DNA from: JAWHTC01 sp032586155
GTDB lineage: Bacteria > Pseudomonadota > Alphaproteobacteria > Rhodobacterales > Rhodobacteraceae
Direction: 5' to 3'
Assembly (NCBI RefSeq): GCF_032586155.1
Contig: NZ_JAWHTC010000002.1
Location: 310,001-374,000 of the forward strand
DNA: 64,000 nt
The notes below the pieces were generated by a model. The model made no database searches. It had not been told where the DNA came from and was given only the letters and a program-made list of their open reading frames with translations. The translations under genes and the position numbers were made by a program. Shown piece after piece: positions 20,562 through 30,480 of the stretch. The first letter of the stretch is position 1; every line of letters begins with the position of its first letter.

Positions 20562-22925
20562 CTATTCCCGCGTTTTCAAGGCCGAAACCAAGTCGGCCCG
20601 GTCGATATCGCGCTTCACCAGCCACCCGGACAAGACCGAAGCGCTAACCACCGCGAAGATCGCCACGCCAAACGCCCGTGGCGAAGACACAACCGGAATC
20701 TGGTAGATATCCGTACTGAAGCCTTCGACGATCAAGTAGGTAAGCCAGTATCCAAGCCCGACCCCAAGCGGCAGCGCCAGCAGCGTCACAATGGCCAATT
20801 CGCCCAGCAAAACGAACCCCGCCTCGCCACGAGTAAAACCCATCACCCGCAAACTGGCGAGGTCCCGAGCCCTTTCGGCCAGCGCGATCCGCGCAGCATT
20901 ATAGACGATACCGAATGTAATGATCCCCGCGACGATGGTCATGATGTAGCGCATCGCACCCGGTCCGGTATTCATCAACTCGACCAGCGCCTCGCGCGCA
21001 TGCTCCTTCTGGCTCACCCCCGCCACGGCGGGCATATCCTTGACTGCCGCGATCATGCTGTCTTCATGCTCGGCATCGAGCGTCAGGAAAGCACCTGAAA
21101 TCCTCCCCGGCTCTTTCAGCGCGCGGTTGAGCGCTTCCATCTCCATGAAAACCGGTGCCCCCATCAAGGTCTTGGCTGTGCCGATCACCGGGATTTTAAG
21201 GGTTGGCCTGCGCCCCTCTCGCACCTCAACCGTCAACGTGTCCCCCGGCGCAATATGCAGGATGTCGGCCAGCGCCTGCCCTAGGATCACCCCGTCGCTG
21301 CGCATCTCAATCGGCTGGATATTCTCGTCGATCACCCGGTTCAGCGCTGGGTTGGCCACGCGGCCCTCCAGCGCACCGTTGTAGCTGTAAAGCCCGTTGC
21401 GGAAAATGGCTGGCACCACGCGCAGCGGTTCCACGTGTTCAACCCCCGGGTAGCGCGCCAGAGCAAGACCAGCGTTCTCCGATAGGGGCACGACGAAACT
21501 TACCGCCATGTCCGAGCGATCAATGGTAGAAAACGACAGCTCCACTGTGGTGTCAAACCCCTCCATCATGGTCAATGTTGCGACGGAGAGGGCCATGCTG
21601 GTCCCTACCCCAATGACTGAGCCACCAATCCGACCGGGATGGCGTAACACGCGCCGCAGCACCATCCGCGTCGGCTGATCCAGGCGCCGCCGCCAGAAGG
21701 GAGAGAACGTCCCCGCGGCAGAATAATCCGCCGGTGCCGGGGGCCGCATCGCCACCGCCGGCGTTAGCGCGAAGACCTGACGCAACACGAACAAACTGCC
21801 CCCCGAGGCGGCGATAATCGACACTAAGAAACCGATGACAAAGCTACGGTTGTCCAGATCGAACACCAGGAAGGGAAACTTGAAATAGACCTGATAGAAC
21901 AGCGCCATACCCCGGCCCGCCGCGATCCCGCCGATGGACCCCAACGCTGCCCCTATCACCGCGATCACAAGCACAAATTTCAAATAGTGGGAACTGACCT
22001 CAAAGCTGGTATACCCAAACGCTTTCAAAAGCCCGATTTCTTCGCGCTCGGCCTGCACCATGCGCGAGATGACGATGTAGAGCAGGAAAGCCGCCACCGC
22101 GAGGAAAATCGGCGGGACCACCGAGGAGCTGGTCCTCAATCCACGAATTTCTTCGCTGATAAACCGGTTTGACCCATGCAGTTCGACCCCATAGGCGCCC
22201 GTTGCACCGAATTCGTCCAACACCCGGTCCAGCGCGTCCTCGACCGCCTCGCTATTAGCGCCACGATTCAGCGCGATCAGCGCCTCGTTGAACCCGCCTT
22301 TCAGGTCATACGCCGCTTCCAACGCACCGCGCCGCATCCACAGTACTGCAAAGCGTGCATCATCCGGCACTAACTCGCCAGGCGCAGTGGTATAGAGAAA
22401 CTCGGGGCTTTCGGCAAAACCGACGATTTGGAATTGCCGCTTGGCCCCGTTCATAGTCGCGACCAGTGTATCACCAGGTTTCAACCCTCGCGCCTTGGCA
22501 AATCCGGACAGTATCGCCACCTCGTCACCATGACCAGGGCTGGGCAGGCGTCCGGCGCTGAGATAAACATCGTTCAGCCTTGGCGTACCGCTATCAGGCA
22601 ACGACACCGCCATCGCCCGCACCGGCAACTCGTGCTCATCCATGTCAACCAACGCGCTGCCGACCACCCTGGTTTCCACCGCTGCGACCCCTTCAATCCG
22701 GGCGATCCGTTCCACCATACGTTCAGGCGCACGGGTGACAGGGGCGAAGATATCGGCCAATCGATAGCGGTCGTAATAGGCAGCACGAGTCTCTTCCAGC
22801 GTATTAACCAGACCACCCATCATCACCTGCATAAGCACGCCAAGGCCAATCACCGCGGCAATCGCCGCCGCCTGCCCTTTCATCCGCGCCAGATCACGCA
22901 ACAGCTTATGATCCAGCGGGCTCAC
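20562..22925 (-). CDS. ABC transporter permease with two FtsX domains
   Basis: A 787-residue integral membrane protein. An N-terminal helix and a large periplasmic (MacB-PCD-like) domain are followed by three helices of FtsX domain 1 (FLAVAAFLLYIVISRMVQAEREEIGLLKAFGY), then a second periplasmic part and FtsX domain 2 near the end (ITFGIVYNAARIALAERARDLASLRVMGFT). The two-FtsX-domain layout resembles lipoprotein- or lipid-handling mechanotransmission permeases more than import systems. The GTG start overlaps the ATPase stop by 4 bases. With the ATPase and HlyD adaptor it forms a complete exporter; the substrate is unknown. Confidence 0.87.
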   Translation of the reverse strand: MSPLDHKLLRDLARMKGQAAAIAAVIGLGVLMQVMMGGLVNTLEETRAAYYDRYRLADIFAPVTRAPERMVERIARIEGVAAVETRVVGSALVDMDEHELPVRAMAVSLPDSGTPRLNDVYLSAGRLPSPGHGDEVAILSGFAKARGLKPGDTLVATMNGAKRQFQIVGFAESPEFLYTTAPGELVPDDARFAVLWMRRGALEAAYDLKGGFNEALIALNRGANSEAVEDALDRVLDEFGATGAYGVELHGSNRFISEEIRGLRTSSSVVPPIFLAVAAFLLYIVISRMVQAEREEIGLLKAFGYTSFEVSSHYLKFVLVIAVIGAALGSIGGIAAGRGMALFYQVYFKFPFLVFDLDNRSFVIGFLVSIIAASGGSLFVLRQVFALTPAVAMRPPAPADYSAAGTFSPFWRRRLDQPTRMVLRRVLRHPGRIGGSVIGVGTSMALSVATLTMMEGFDTTVELSFSTIDRSDMAVSFVVPLSENAGLALARYPGVEHVEPLRVVPAIFRNGLYSYNGALEGRVANPALNRVIDENIQPIEMRSDGVILGQALADILHIAPGDTLTVEVREGRRPTLKIPVIGTAKTLMGAPVFMEMEALNRALKEPGRISGAFLTLDAEHEDSMIAAVKDMPAVAGVSQKEHAREALVELMNTGPGAMRYIMTIVAGIITFGIVYNAARIALAERARDLASLRVMGFTRGEAGFVLLGELAIVTLLALPLGVGLGYWLTYLIVEGFSTDIYQIPVVSSPRAFGVAIFAVVSASVLSGWLVKRDIDRADLVSALKTRE

Positions 22926-23647
22926 CAGTGAATCTCCGAGGGGCTCAACTTGGTCTTGTTCTCTACCACTTCCCGGATCGCCCCATCGGCGAAATGGATC
23001 ACCCGATCAGCCATCTGTGCTGTCGCCATGGCATGGGTCACGATAAGCACGGTGGTGCCCAGCGTCTCGTTCACATCGCGCAGCACCTGCAACACCGCCC
23101 GGCCCGTGGTGCTGTCCAGCGCCCCGGTGGGTTCATCGCAGAACAGCACGTTAGGTTGTTTCGCCACCGCCCGTGCGATCGCTACCCGCTGTTGCTCGCC
23201 ACCCGACAATTGCGCTGGGAAATGGTGCGTCCGCTCTTCCAGCCCGACGAGGCGCAACGCCTCGTCCGGCGCCATAGGATCGCCCGAGATTTCGGTCACC
23301 AGCTCAACGTTTTCCAATGCTGTCAAGCTGGGCATCAGGTTGTAGAACTGAAAAACGAACCCGACGTGATCACGCCGGTACCGGGTCAACGCACGATCAT
23401 TCATTGTGGTCAGTTCACGCCCATCAAACGCTGCGGTGCCGCTGGTGGCCCTGTCCAACCCGCCCAGAATGTTCAACAAAGTTGACTTTCCGGACCCTGA
23501 GGGACCCAAAAGCACTACAATCTCGCCCTTCGGGAGGTCGATATCCACCCCGCGGAGCGCATGCACTGCCGAATGGCCCTCGCCATAAACCTTGGTCAAG
23601 CCCCGGACAGAAAAAGCAGGGGTCATGCTGGTCTTGTCCTGCGCCAT
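22922..23647 (-). CDS. ABC exporter ATP-binding protein (LolD/MacB type)
   Basis: About 241 residues from ATG 23647; a GTG at 23662 and an ATG at 23629 are alternative starts. Walker A (GPSGSGKST), Q-loop (FVFQFYNLMPSLTALENVEL), signature (LSGGEQQRVAIARA) and Walker B (VLFCDEPTGALD) are all intact, so it should be an active ATPase on the cytoplasmic face. The Q-loop and signature are of the LolD/MacB/FtsE group. It is the first gene of the operon ATPase-permease-adaptor, and the operon is divergent from nothing: the upstream AEC transporter gene runs the same way, 84 bases away. Confidence 0.9.
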   Translation of the reverse strand: MAQDKTSMTPAFSVRGLTKVYGEGHSAVHALRGVDIDLPKGEIVVLLGPSGSGKSTLLNILGGLDRATSGTAAFDGRELTTMNDRALTRYRRDHVGFVFQFYNLMPSLTALENVELVTEISGDPMAPDEALRLVGLEERTHHFPAQLSGGEQQRVAIARAVAKQPNVLFCDEPTGALDSTTGRAVLQVLRDVNETLGTTVLIVTHAMATAQMADRVIHFADGAIREVVENKTKLSPSEIHW

Positions 23648-23730
23648 AGTTGTCACCCGCACCTCTCGACTGTCCTAAATATGGGCACCCCCAGCCTAGC
23701 GGACAAGCCTCGTGCGCACCTTGCGCCGGA

Positions 23731-24663
23731 TCAAGGCAACAGGGCCAACCAGACCCAAATACTCCCGATTGACAGCGCCGTGCCCAACAACACGGCCGAG
23801 GCCGCCACCTTCTGCCCCCTGCCGTACAGCAGGGCAAAAACGTAAATGTTGATCCCCGGCGGCATCGAAGCGGTCAGTACCGCACTGCGAAACTCGCCCT
23901 GGCTGATCCCGTTCAAGGTGCCCATCATCCACACAACCGACGGGTGCAGCACCAACGATGAAAAACAAACAAATGCAATCATCTTCATATCGCCACGTGG
24001 ACGGTAACGGACCAACACACCACCCATCCCGAACAATGCCACCGGCAGGGCCGCCCGGCTCAGGATCGAAATCGCGTCCATCACCGCGCCGGGCACGGGA
24101 ATGCTCAGGAAATTGATGATAAACCCCAGGCCGATCCCGATAACCAGCGCGTTCTTGAACATTGCCTTGGCCACAGTGCCCGGCAGCTTGGCCAGTGACT
24201 GCCCCCGTGCCCGCACGATCTCCATCACCGTGATCCCAACACCGTAACAAAACGGCGCATGCACCGCGACAATGGCAAAGTTCGGTCCCAATGCGCCGCC
24301 GCCATAGGCACGTTCAGTTATCGGCAAGCCCAACATCAAGGAGTTGGCAAACATGCCCCCGAACCCAATCGCCACCGCATCTTCCAGATCACGCCCGAAC
24401 AGGTAACGCGCCGCCAACAGACAAGCCGCAAAACTGGCCAACGACCCAGTATAGAAACTCAACATCAACGGCCCATTGAAGGTCGCACCCAGGTCCATCC
24501 GGGCAATCGCCTGAAACAGCAATGTCGGGAACAGGAAGTTCTGCGAAAACCTCAGCAGCCCCTCGATATGCTTGTCTTCCAGGAACCCTCGCCACACAGC
24601 GGCGTAGCCAAAACCGATGACAAGGAAGACCGGAACGATGACATCAAGAAGCGCCTGCATCAC
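23731..24663 (-). CDS. AEC-family (auxin efflux carrier-like) transporter
   Basis: A 310-residue membrane protein with about ten hydrophobic helices. The first helix is LLDVIVPVFLVIGFGYAAVW, and conserved family features include FSQNFLFPTLLFQAIAR near residue 38 and FANSLMLGLPITERAYG around residue 108. Bacterial members carry malate, malonate or other organic acids across the inner membrane. It follows the MBL-fold hydrolase gene by 29 bases and may be the last gene of the long operon that starts with the SPOR lipoprotein. The substrate is not inferable. Confidence 0.85.
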   Translation of the reverse strand: MMQALLDVIVPVFLVIGFGYAAVWRGFLEDKHIEGLLRFSQNFLFPTLLFQAIARMDLGATFNGPLMLSFYTGSLASFAACLLAARYLFGRDLEDAVAIGFGGMFANSLMLGLPITERAYGGGALGPNFAIVAVHAPFCYGVGITVMEIVRARGQSLAKLPGTVAKAMFKNALVIGIGLGFIINFLSIPVPGAVMDAISILSRAALPVALFGMGGVLVRYRPRGDMKMIAFVCFSSLVLHPSVVWMMGTLNGISQGEFRSAVLTASMPPGINIYVFALLYGRGQKVAASAVLLGTALSIGSIWVWLALLP

Positions 24664-24692
24664 TTAACCTCGGTCAGGCGCAGTGCACCCGC

Positions 24693-25490
24693 TCATAACG
24701 GATAGCTCAGCACCATCCCGTCAAAGGCGGGGGTGATGTACTCAGGCGTTTCAGCCTTGAGCGTCGCATAATCCAGATCGATATGCATGTTGGTCAGAAC
24801 GGCACGTTTCGGCGCCGCCCGTTCAATCCATTCCAGTGACTGTTCTAGGTGTGAATGAGTCGGGTGTGGCGTGCGGCGCAACGTGTCCAGAATCCAGCAA
24901 TCCAGCCCTTGTACCGCCGCCCAGGCTTCATCCGTCATCGTCGCCACGTCCGGCAAGTAGGCCAGATCACCTACGCGGAAACCCAGTGCATCAATCGACC
25001 CGTGCCCCACCTTGAACGGGGTCAGAACAATCTCACCGCCCTCTCCGCTCACCGTCACATCACCTTTAATCGTGTGCATGTTCAGGATCGGTGGATAAGG
25101 ACTGTCCTCGGGCTGTATGAAAGCATAGCCAAAGCGCGAAAACAGGTCGTTCTGCGTATCCCCATCGGCCCAGACGTCCAGCCGACTGCGCATGTTGAAC
25201 ACGATCATCCGCAGGTCATCCAAACCGTGCACATGATCTGCGTGGCTGTGGGTCCAGACCACCCCGTCCAGTCTACCAACTTCGGCATCCAAAAGCTGCG
25301 AACGCAGATCGGGCGACGTATCGATCAACACTCGCGTTGTGCCCGCATCTGTGATCCGCTCGATCAGCATCGAACAGCGGCGGCGGCGGTTCTTCGGGTT
25401 CTCCGGGTCGCAATCGCCCCAATGGCCGCCCAGTCGCGGCACGCCTCCGGACGACCCGGTTCCCAGAAGGGTAAAGCGCATCTCTGCCAT
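24693..25490 (-). CDS. MBL-fold metal-dependent hydrolase (PhnP-like)
   Basis: From ATG 25490 the product is 265 residues; an in-frame GTG at 25493 would overlap tatD by GTGA. The beta-lactamase-fold metal motif THSHADHVHGLDD is complete, with GSGSGVP-like N-terminal LLGTGSSGGVPRLG and later Asp and His ligands (YLPDVATM, HSHLEQS). The GTGSSGG start and RRRR-Cys region resemble PhnP, a cyclic-phosphate phosphodiesterase, but no phosphonate genes are present. The gene is usually found directly after tatD in alphaproteobacteria, as here. Confidence 0.85.
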   Translation of the reverse strand: MAEMRFTLLGTGSSGGVPRLGGHWGDCDPENPKNRRRRCSMLIERITDAGTTRVLIDTSPDLRSQLLDAEVGRLDGVVWTHSHADHVHGLDDLRMIVFNMRSRLDVWADGDTQNDLFSRFGYAFIQPEDSPYPPILNMHTIKGDVTVSGEGGEIVLTPFKVGHGSIDALGFRVGDLAYLPDVATMTDEAWAAVQGLDCWILDTLRRTPHPTHSHLEQSLEWIERAAPKRAVLTNMHIDLDYATLKAETPEYITPAFDGMVLSYPL

Positions 25491-26299
25491 CACGCCGCCG
25501 CCTTGTACTGCGCAACCTTCGAAAACAACCGTTCGAAATTTGCCTCGGTCTGGGCGGCGAAACCGGCGTAATCCATGCCGTAAAGCTCGGCCCCGACCTT
25601 CGCGGTATGCACCGTATAGGCCGGTTCATTGCGCTTTCCACGATACGGTGGTGGGGCAAGGTACGGGCTGTCGGTTTCGACCAACACTCGCTCGACCGGC
25701 GCCGTAGAAAAGATATCCCGCACCTCCTGGCTTTTTGGAAAGGCCGCGATCCCGGACATCGACAGGTAAAACCCAAGCTCTAGTGCCACCTGGGCCAGTT
25801 CAGGCCCGGACGAGTAGCAATGCATCACGCAGGAAAAGTTACCCTTGGCATGCTCCTCGCTCAGGATCCGAGCCATATCCTCATCCGCTGCGCGGCTATG
25901 AATGATTAGCGGCAACCCGGTCTCTCGGGCTGCCGCAATGTGAATGCGCAGACTTTCCTGCTGAACTCCGGCGCTTTCACCGGTGTAATGGTAATCCAGC
26001 CCGGTCTCGCCGATGCCGACGAACTTGGGGTGTGACGCCAGCGCCACCAACTCGTCCAGCTTCGCCATCGGTTCATCCGCGGCACTCATCGGGTGAGTCC
26101 CCGCTGCATAGAAAACCCGATCATGCGCCTCGGCAATCGTCCTTACCTGCGGCTCAAGCCGCAACCGTGTGCAGATCGTCACCATCCGCCTGACCCCTGC
26201 TTGCGCAGCGCGCGCAACGATCTCATCCAACTGTCCCTCGAAATCGGGGAAATCCAAGTGACAATGGCTGTCGGTGATCAATGGCGTGTCGGTCATCAT
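25490..26299 (-). CDS. tatD: TatD-family metal-dependent hydrolase
   Basis: A 269-residue TIM-barrel protein of the amidohydrolase superfamily. Ligand motifs seen are DSHCHLDF at the N-terminus, GETGLDYHY (about residue 97), PLIIHSRAADEDM and ETDSPYLAP near residue 206. TatD proteins are 3'-5' exonucleases implicated in DNA repair and fragment clearance. It starts 16 bases after holB and its stop overlaps the MBL gene, so it is co-transcribed with tmk and holB, the usual context. Confidence 0.92.
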   Translation of the reverse strand: MMTDTPLITDSHCHLDFPDFEGQLDEIVARAAQAGVRRMVTICTRLRLEPQVRTIAEAHDRVFYAAGTHPMSAADEPMAKLDELVALASHPKFVGIGETGLDYHYTGESAGVQQESLRIHIAAARETGLPLIIHSRAADEDMARILSEEHAKGNFSCVMHCYSSGPELAQVALELGFYLSMSGIAAFPKSQEVRDIFSTAPVERVLVETDSPYLAPPPYRGKRNEPAYTVHTAKVGAELYGMDYAGFAAQTEANFERLFSKVAQYKAAA

Positions 26300-26314
26300 G
26301 CCCCTTTTCGGGCC

Positions 26315-27475
26315 TCAACCCGCGGCGGTGTCTCGTATCTTCAAAATCGTATCAAGGATCAGCGCGGCAGGGTCAAGGTTCACCGCCCGTCCATGGCGTA
26401 TCCGCCCGCCCAGTTTCTCAGCCAGCTCGGCCCAGCGCCGCGCCACTTGTGCATTGGGCGCAACCCGGGCAAAAAGAGCCGCTTCACCCCCCGCACCTTC
26501 CTGTGCCTCGGCATGGCCCAGCGCTCCGGCCCGAGCCATTCGCGCAAGGAAAATCTCGATCAACGCAATCAGAAGGTCGAGCTTTTCTTCGGCCCCGCGC
26601 GTCGCCACCGCCTCGGCCAGCTTCAGCGCGCGGCTCCGGTCCAGTTTCGGCAGATCACCTAAAAGACCCACCAATTCTGCGTATATCTCCAATCCTCCCA
26701 GATTGATCAGCCGCACAGCTTCACCCACCGATCCGCCCGACAAGGCCGCCAGCCCCTCTTGTTGGCCCGGCTCCACTGCAACGTCCGCCTGTTCCAGGGC
26801 CGCCGCCATATTCGCTGGAGACAAGGGCGACAGGCGCAATTCGCGACAGCGCGACCGGATAGTCGGCAGCAATCTGGATGGTTGGTGCGCGACCAACAGC
26901 ATGGTCGTCTTGGCTGGCGGTTCCTCCAACATCTTCAAAAGAGCGTTGGCCGCCTGCACGTTCATTTCGTCAGCGGCATCCACAATCACCACCCGCCGCC
27001 CGCCCTCGGTGGCTGACAGGGACAGGAACGGCGTCAACTCGCGGATTTCCGAAATCCGGATATCCTTAGAAAACTTGCCGTCGCGCAGGTTCTTTTCCCG
27101 GTCAGAGTCCGTGCTCCCTGCCCCGCCACGCCGGATCACCTTCAACCCCGGGTCAGACCCGGCCATGATCCGCCGCGCCACAAGGTGTTCCAGATCGATC
27201 TTCAGCGATATCGGCTTAGATGGTGCATCACCAAACAGGCCGCCATCGTCATCCCCGTCCGGTGTCGCCAGAAGAAACCGCGCAATGGACCAGCCCAGCG
27301 TCGCCTTGCCGACGCCGCGTGGGCCAGTGAGCAACCAGGCATGATGCAACCGTCCCGAATTGAACGCATCCAAAAACGCAGCCTCGGCGGCGTCCTGCCC
27401 AATCAAACGCTTGGTTTCGCGCGGGTGCGGCGCCCCCTCGACCTTGTCCGGTTCCGGGTGCTCAGTCACGCTCAT
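26315..27475 (-). CDS. holB: DNA polymerase III delta' subunit
   Basis: A 386-residue AAA+ protein of the clamp loader. It has GPRGVGKATLGWSIARFLL (Walker A-like) at about residue 48, VVIVDAADEMNVQAANALLKMLEEPPA (Walker B and sensor region), and SRCRELRLSPLS. The alphaproteobacterial form lacks the four-Cys zinc module, as it does here. Delta' opens and loads the sliding clamp with the other subunits of the complex. The ATG overlaps the tmk stop by 4 bases. Confidence 0.92.
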   Translation of the reverse strand: MSVTEHPEPDKVEGAPHPRETKRLIGQDAAEAAFLDAFNSGRLHHAWLLTGPRGVGKATLGWSIARFLLATPDGDDDGGLFGDAPSKPISLKIDLEHLVARRIMAGSDPGLKVIRRGGAGSTDSDREKNLRDGKFSKDIRISEIRELTPFLSLSATEGGRRVVIVDAADEMNVQAANALLKMLEEPPAKTTMLLVAHQPSRLLPTIRSRCRELRLSPLSPANMAAALEQADVAVEPGQQEGLAALSGGSVGEAVRLINLGGLEIYAELVGLLGDLPKLDRSRALKLAEAVATRGAEEKLDLLIALIEIFLARMARAGALGHAEAQEGAGGEAALFARVAPNAQVARRWAELAEKLGGRIRHGRAVNLDPAALILDTILKIRDTAAG

Positions 27476-28098
27476 GCCAGGTGCTCCAGAACTGCCTTGG
27501 CCACATCTTCGGCCACTGCGCCCATGTCACGGCCTGCATCTATCAGGTGAAACCGGTCGGAAAACTCCTTTGCCAGCGCCAGGAACCCCTGCCTCATCTG
27601 CTCCTGCAGACCAGCCCCGAAATCCTCGAACCGTTCCTCGGCGGTACCACGCCCCTTGGCGCGGGCATGGCCTACACCCGGGTCCATATCGAAAAGCAGC
27701 GTCAGATCAGCCTCGACACCGATCATCAGGTTATGCAGCGCATCAACCTTCGCCCTCAGATTGCCCCGGCTCAGCCCTTGATACATCCGTGTACTGTCAA
27801 CAAAACGGTCACAGATCACCACCCTACCGGCCTCGAGCGCGGGCCAGATGGTACGTTCCAGATGATCTCGCCGCGCTGCGGTAAACAGAAGCAGTTCGGT
27901 TTCCGCCGACCATCGGTCGGGGTCGCCTTCCAGCACCAGCGCGCGAATTTCCTCGGCACCCGGCGACCCACCCGGCTCGCGGGTCAGAACAACGTCATAC
28001 CCACGCGCTTCCAGCACTTCGGCCAGCATCCTTGCCTGGGTGGACTTGCCCGACCCATCAATGCCTTCCAGCGTGATAAATCTGCCCTTGGCGCTCAA
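27472..28098 (-). CDS. tmk: thymidylate kinase
   Basis: A 208-residue P-loop kinase that turns dTMP into dTDP for DNA synthesis. The P-loop LEGIDGSGKSTQARML is at residue 10, the DRF motif (VICDRFVDSTRMYQG) follows, and the substrate-side TREPGGSPGAEEIR is clear; the lid region RAKGRGTAEERFE is of the type with basic residues. Length is normal. It overlaps the dac gene before it and holB after it by 4 bases each. Confidence 0.95.
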   Translation of the reverse strand: MSAKGRFITLEGIDGSGKSTQARMLAEVLEARGYDVVLTREPGGSPGAEEIRALVLEGDPDRWSAETELLLFTAARRDHLERTIWPALEAGRVVICDRFVDSTRMYQGLSRGNLRAKVDALHNLMIGVEADLTLLFDMDPGVGHARAKGRGTAEERFEDFGAGLQEQMRQGFLALAKEFSDRFHLIDAGRDMGAVAEDVAKAVLEHLA

Positions 28099-29264
28099 AA
28101 CGCACCCTCGGGGCCCTGGTTCAACCGCTCCAACAGAATACCTGACACGGTTTTCATCCGCACCAAGAAGCCACCACGCTCTACTGCGTTCGCCGCCACC
28201 AGCGGCACCCGCATCTCTTCCAGTCCCACGGGTTTTAGAACCAACTCAGCTAGTGGAGCCCCCTCCTTGATCGGGGCTCGCACAGGGCTGTCATAGATAA
28301 TCTCGCCCTTGATCTTGCCGCCTGTGGCCGCAGGGACCAGTGCACTAATATCCGCGTTCGCCACAAGCCCGACTTTTGACGCATTGCCCATCCAGACATC
28401 GGCCTCGGCTAGGACCTTGCCCTTTTCGATCACCTTCTTCTGGGCAAACTGGCGAAAGGCCCAGTTGACGATTGCCTCGGCCTCGCGCGCCCTCGCCGAC
28501 GAGGTATCAAGCCCCGAGATTACGAAGATCACCCGCCGATCTCCCTGCACCGCCGAACCGACAATACCATAGCCAGCTTCGCTGGTGTGCCCGGTTTTGA
28601 GCCCATCTGCGCCAATCCCCAAGCCCAAAAGCGGGTTGCGGTTGCGGGTGTTCTGCGGCGCACGGCCGTCAAACTTGAACTCTTTTTCCGCAAACATCGG
28701 ATAGTATTGCGGGAAGTCCGTGATCAACCGATTGGCCAGGAGCGCCAGATCACGCATGCTCATCCTATGCCCTGCTGCGGGCCAGCCGTTCGAGTTGGCA
28801 AATGTCGAATTAGTCATGCCGATCTGCTGCGCACGCTGGGTCATGAACCGGGCAAACCCGGCCTCGGTCCCATCCGGGCTCAGCGCCTCGGCGATCACCG
28901 CGCAGGCATCATTGCCCGACAACACAATGATCCCGCGGATCAGATCCTCGACCAGTACACGGTCAGTAGTATCGAGAAACATTGTCGAGCCGCCATAGTT
29001 CATCGCGTGTTTCGACACCGGCAGCTTCTCTGACATAGACAGCCGCCCGTCACGAATAGCCTCGAAGGCCACAAAAAGCGTCATCAGCTTGCTCATCGAA
29101 GCAGGCGGTAGAGGCTTGTCTGCATTCTTTGTCAAAAGCACTGTGCCGGTGGTCTGGTCCACAACATAGGCCGCTCTTGCGCGGGTCTCGAAGGCGCTTG
29201 CTGGCAGGGCAAACAGGATCGCGGCCAAAAGGCCGGTGAAAATCCGGGCAGACAGGTGATGCAT
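28095..29264 (-). CDS. D-alanyl-D-alanine carboxypeptidase (PBP5-like)
   Basis: A 389-residue serine peptidase with a signal peptide (cut after ASA, residues 22-24). The three active-site motifs are present: S56-x-x-K59 (ASMSK), S116-G-N118, and KTG around residue 221. It trims the terminal D-Ala of peptidoglycan stem peptides in the periplasm. A C-terminal PBP5-type domain follows, with a hydrophobic-amphipathic end that may hold it at the membrane. It lies 12 bases after the SPOR lipoprotein gene, which makes an envelope-related pair at the head of the operon. Confidence 0.92.
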   Translation of the reverse strand: MHHLSARIFTGLLAAILFALPASAFETRARAAYVVDQTTGTVLLTKNADKPLPPASMSKLMTLFVAFEAIRDGRLSMSEKLPVSKHAMNYGGSTMFLDTTDRVLVEDLIRGIIVLSGNDACAVIAEALSPDGTEAGFARFMTQRAQQIGMTNSTFANSNGWPAAGHRMSMRDLALLANRLITDFPQYYPMFAEKEFKFDGRAPQNTRNRNPLLGLGIGADGLKTGHTSEAGYGIVGSAVQGDRRVIFVISGLDTSSARAREAEAIVNWAFRQFAQKKVIEKGKVLAEADVWMGNASKVGLVANADISALVPAATGGKIKGEIIYDSPVRAPIKEGAPLAELVLKPVGLEEMRVPLVAANAVERGGFLVRMKTVSGILLERLNQGPEGAF

Positions 29265-29276
29265 CGCGACTCAGGC

Positions 29277-30302
29277 TCAGTTTGTTACGAAATATGCGTC
29301 AGTAAAGCCTGATGCCTTGACCTTTTTCAACAGTTCGCCGCGTTCCGCGCTGGTATTCGCCGGTCCGACCAGAACCCGCCAATAAGGCTTGCCCTTGATC
29401 TTCTGCTTTTTCACCGTCGGGACCATGCCTGCCTGGCTCATCGCCACACCGGTGTTACTTGCGTTCTTCTCCACACTGAAAATCCCGATCTGGATGAAGG
29501 GTTTCGCAAGCCCGCTGGGTTTCGGCGTGGCCTTGGCTGCTGTCGCTACCACCGGTTGCGGTTTCAGCGCGGTCAGCGGGGCTTCGGTCACAATAGCACT
29601 TGCCGGTGTAGCCTCAGCTTTCGCCTTCTTGCTGAACAGCTTCCATTTCTTTTTCTCGGGCGCCGCCTGTGTCTCAGACGCCGCTTGCGATGCTGGCGTC
29701 GCATTTTCGGCCTGGTCGATTGCCGCCGCCGCGCTCGCAATTGGATCAAGCGGCTTGGCTTCGATTTCCGCCGGAGCATCCAGTGTTTCTGCAGTGGCTT
29801 CCTGTACGGGCGGCTCCTCGGCCACAGCTTCGCGGCGCAGTGCCACAACGTCAAGCTTCATCGGCTGCCCCGCCAGCATGCCAAGCGCATCGGCGGCATC
29901 CGATGACACTTGCAGCCTCGGCCCGGGGTTTTCCCGTTCACGGCGAAACAGCGCGCCGACAACGAACTTGCCCGAGGCATCGTTGCGAATGATCACCCGT
30001 TCTGGTTCGTTGACATCCGGGTGCGCCACCCAAACCCCGCCAAGCGACGGGCGCCCATCCCATAAACCGGCCTCCTTGGCTTGGAATACCTCAGGTGCCT
30101 CGACATCTCGTTCGACGGTCTTGCCGCCCAGCCCGGGCATCTTTGCGCGCGTCACCGCGTCTTCAGCACTCGATTGTTTCTTGAACAAATCGCCAAACTG
30201 GCCGCCTTCGCTGCATGCCGTCAGCGTCGCCACCAAGGTGACCGCCAACATACTACGGCCCAAAGCGCCGAAGGGGGTTTTTCGGAATCCTTCGAAATTC
30301 AT
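29277..30302 (-). CDS. SPOR-domain lipoprotein
   Basis: ATG 30302 is chosen because AGAGGA lies 6 bases upstream; a longer frame to 30395 would put a soluble stretch before the signal peptide. The 341-residue product begins MNFEGFRKTPFG and has a lipobox ending LTAC, so it should be lipidated by Lgt. A long Ala-, Pro- and Glu-rich linker (about residues 145-265) leads to a C-terminal SPOR domain (KPFIQIGIFSVEKNA to FTDAYFVTN), which binds denuded glycan strands at division sites. It is the first gene of the seven-gene operon and pairs logically with the carboxypeptidase. Confidence 0.85.
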   Translation of the reverse strand: MNFEGFRKTPFGALGRSMLAVTLVATLTACSEGGQFGDLFKKQSSAEDAVTRAKMPGLGGKTVERDVEAPEVFQAKEAGLWDGRPSLGGVWVAHPDVNEPERVIIRNDASGKFVVGALFRRERENPGPRLQVSSDAADALGMLAGQPMKLDVVALRREAVAEEPPVQEATAETLDAPAEIEAKPLDPIASAAAAIDQAENATPASQAASETQAAPEKKKWKLFSKKAKAEATPASAIVTEAPLTALKPQPVVATAAKATPKPSGLAKPFIQIGIFSVEKNASNTGVAMSQAGMVPTVKKQKIKGKPYWRVLVGPANTSAERGELLKKVKASGFTDAYFVTN

Positions 30303-30480
30303 GCCCATTCCTCTGCCCGTTCGCGCCCAGTTTTTGCGGGCGTCTGGTTGAATTGCCTCAAGCGCAAACCCGTTTTTGGGCTGCTTTTGGCTCACCCTAG
30401 CGGCTTGCGGCCTTCAAGAAAAGACTGCGAAAGGGAATCGGCGGGAATTCGTGTGTTTTTCGCCCATCCGGTTGTTATTG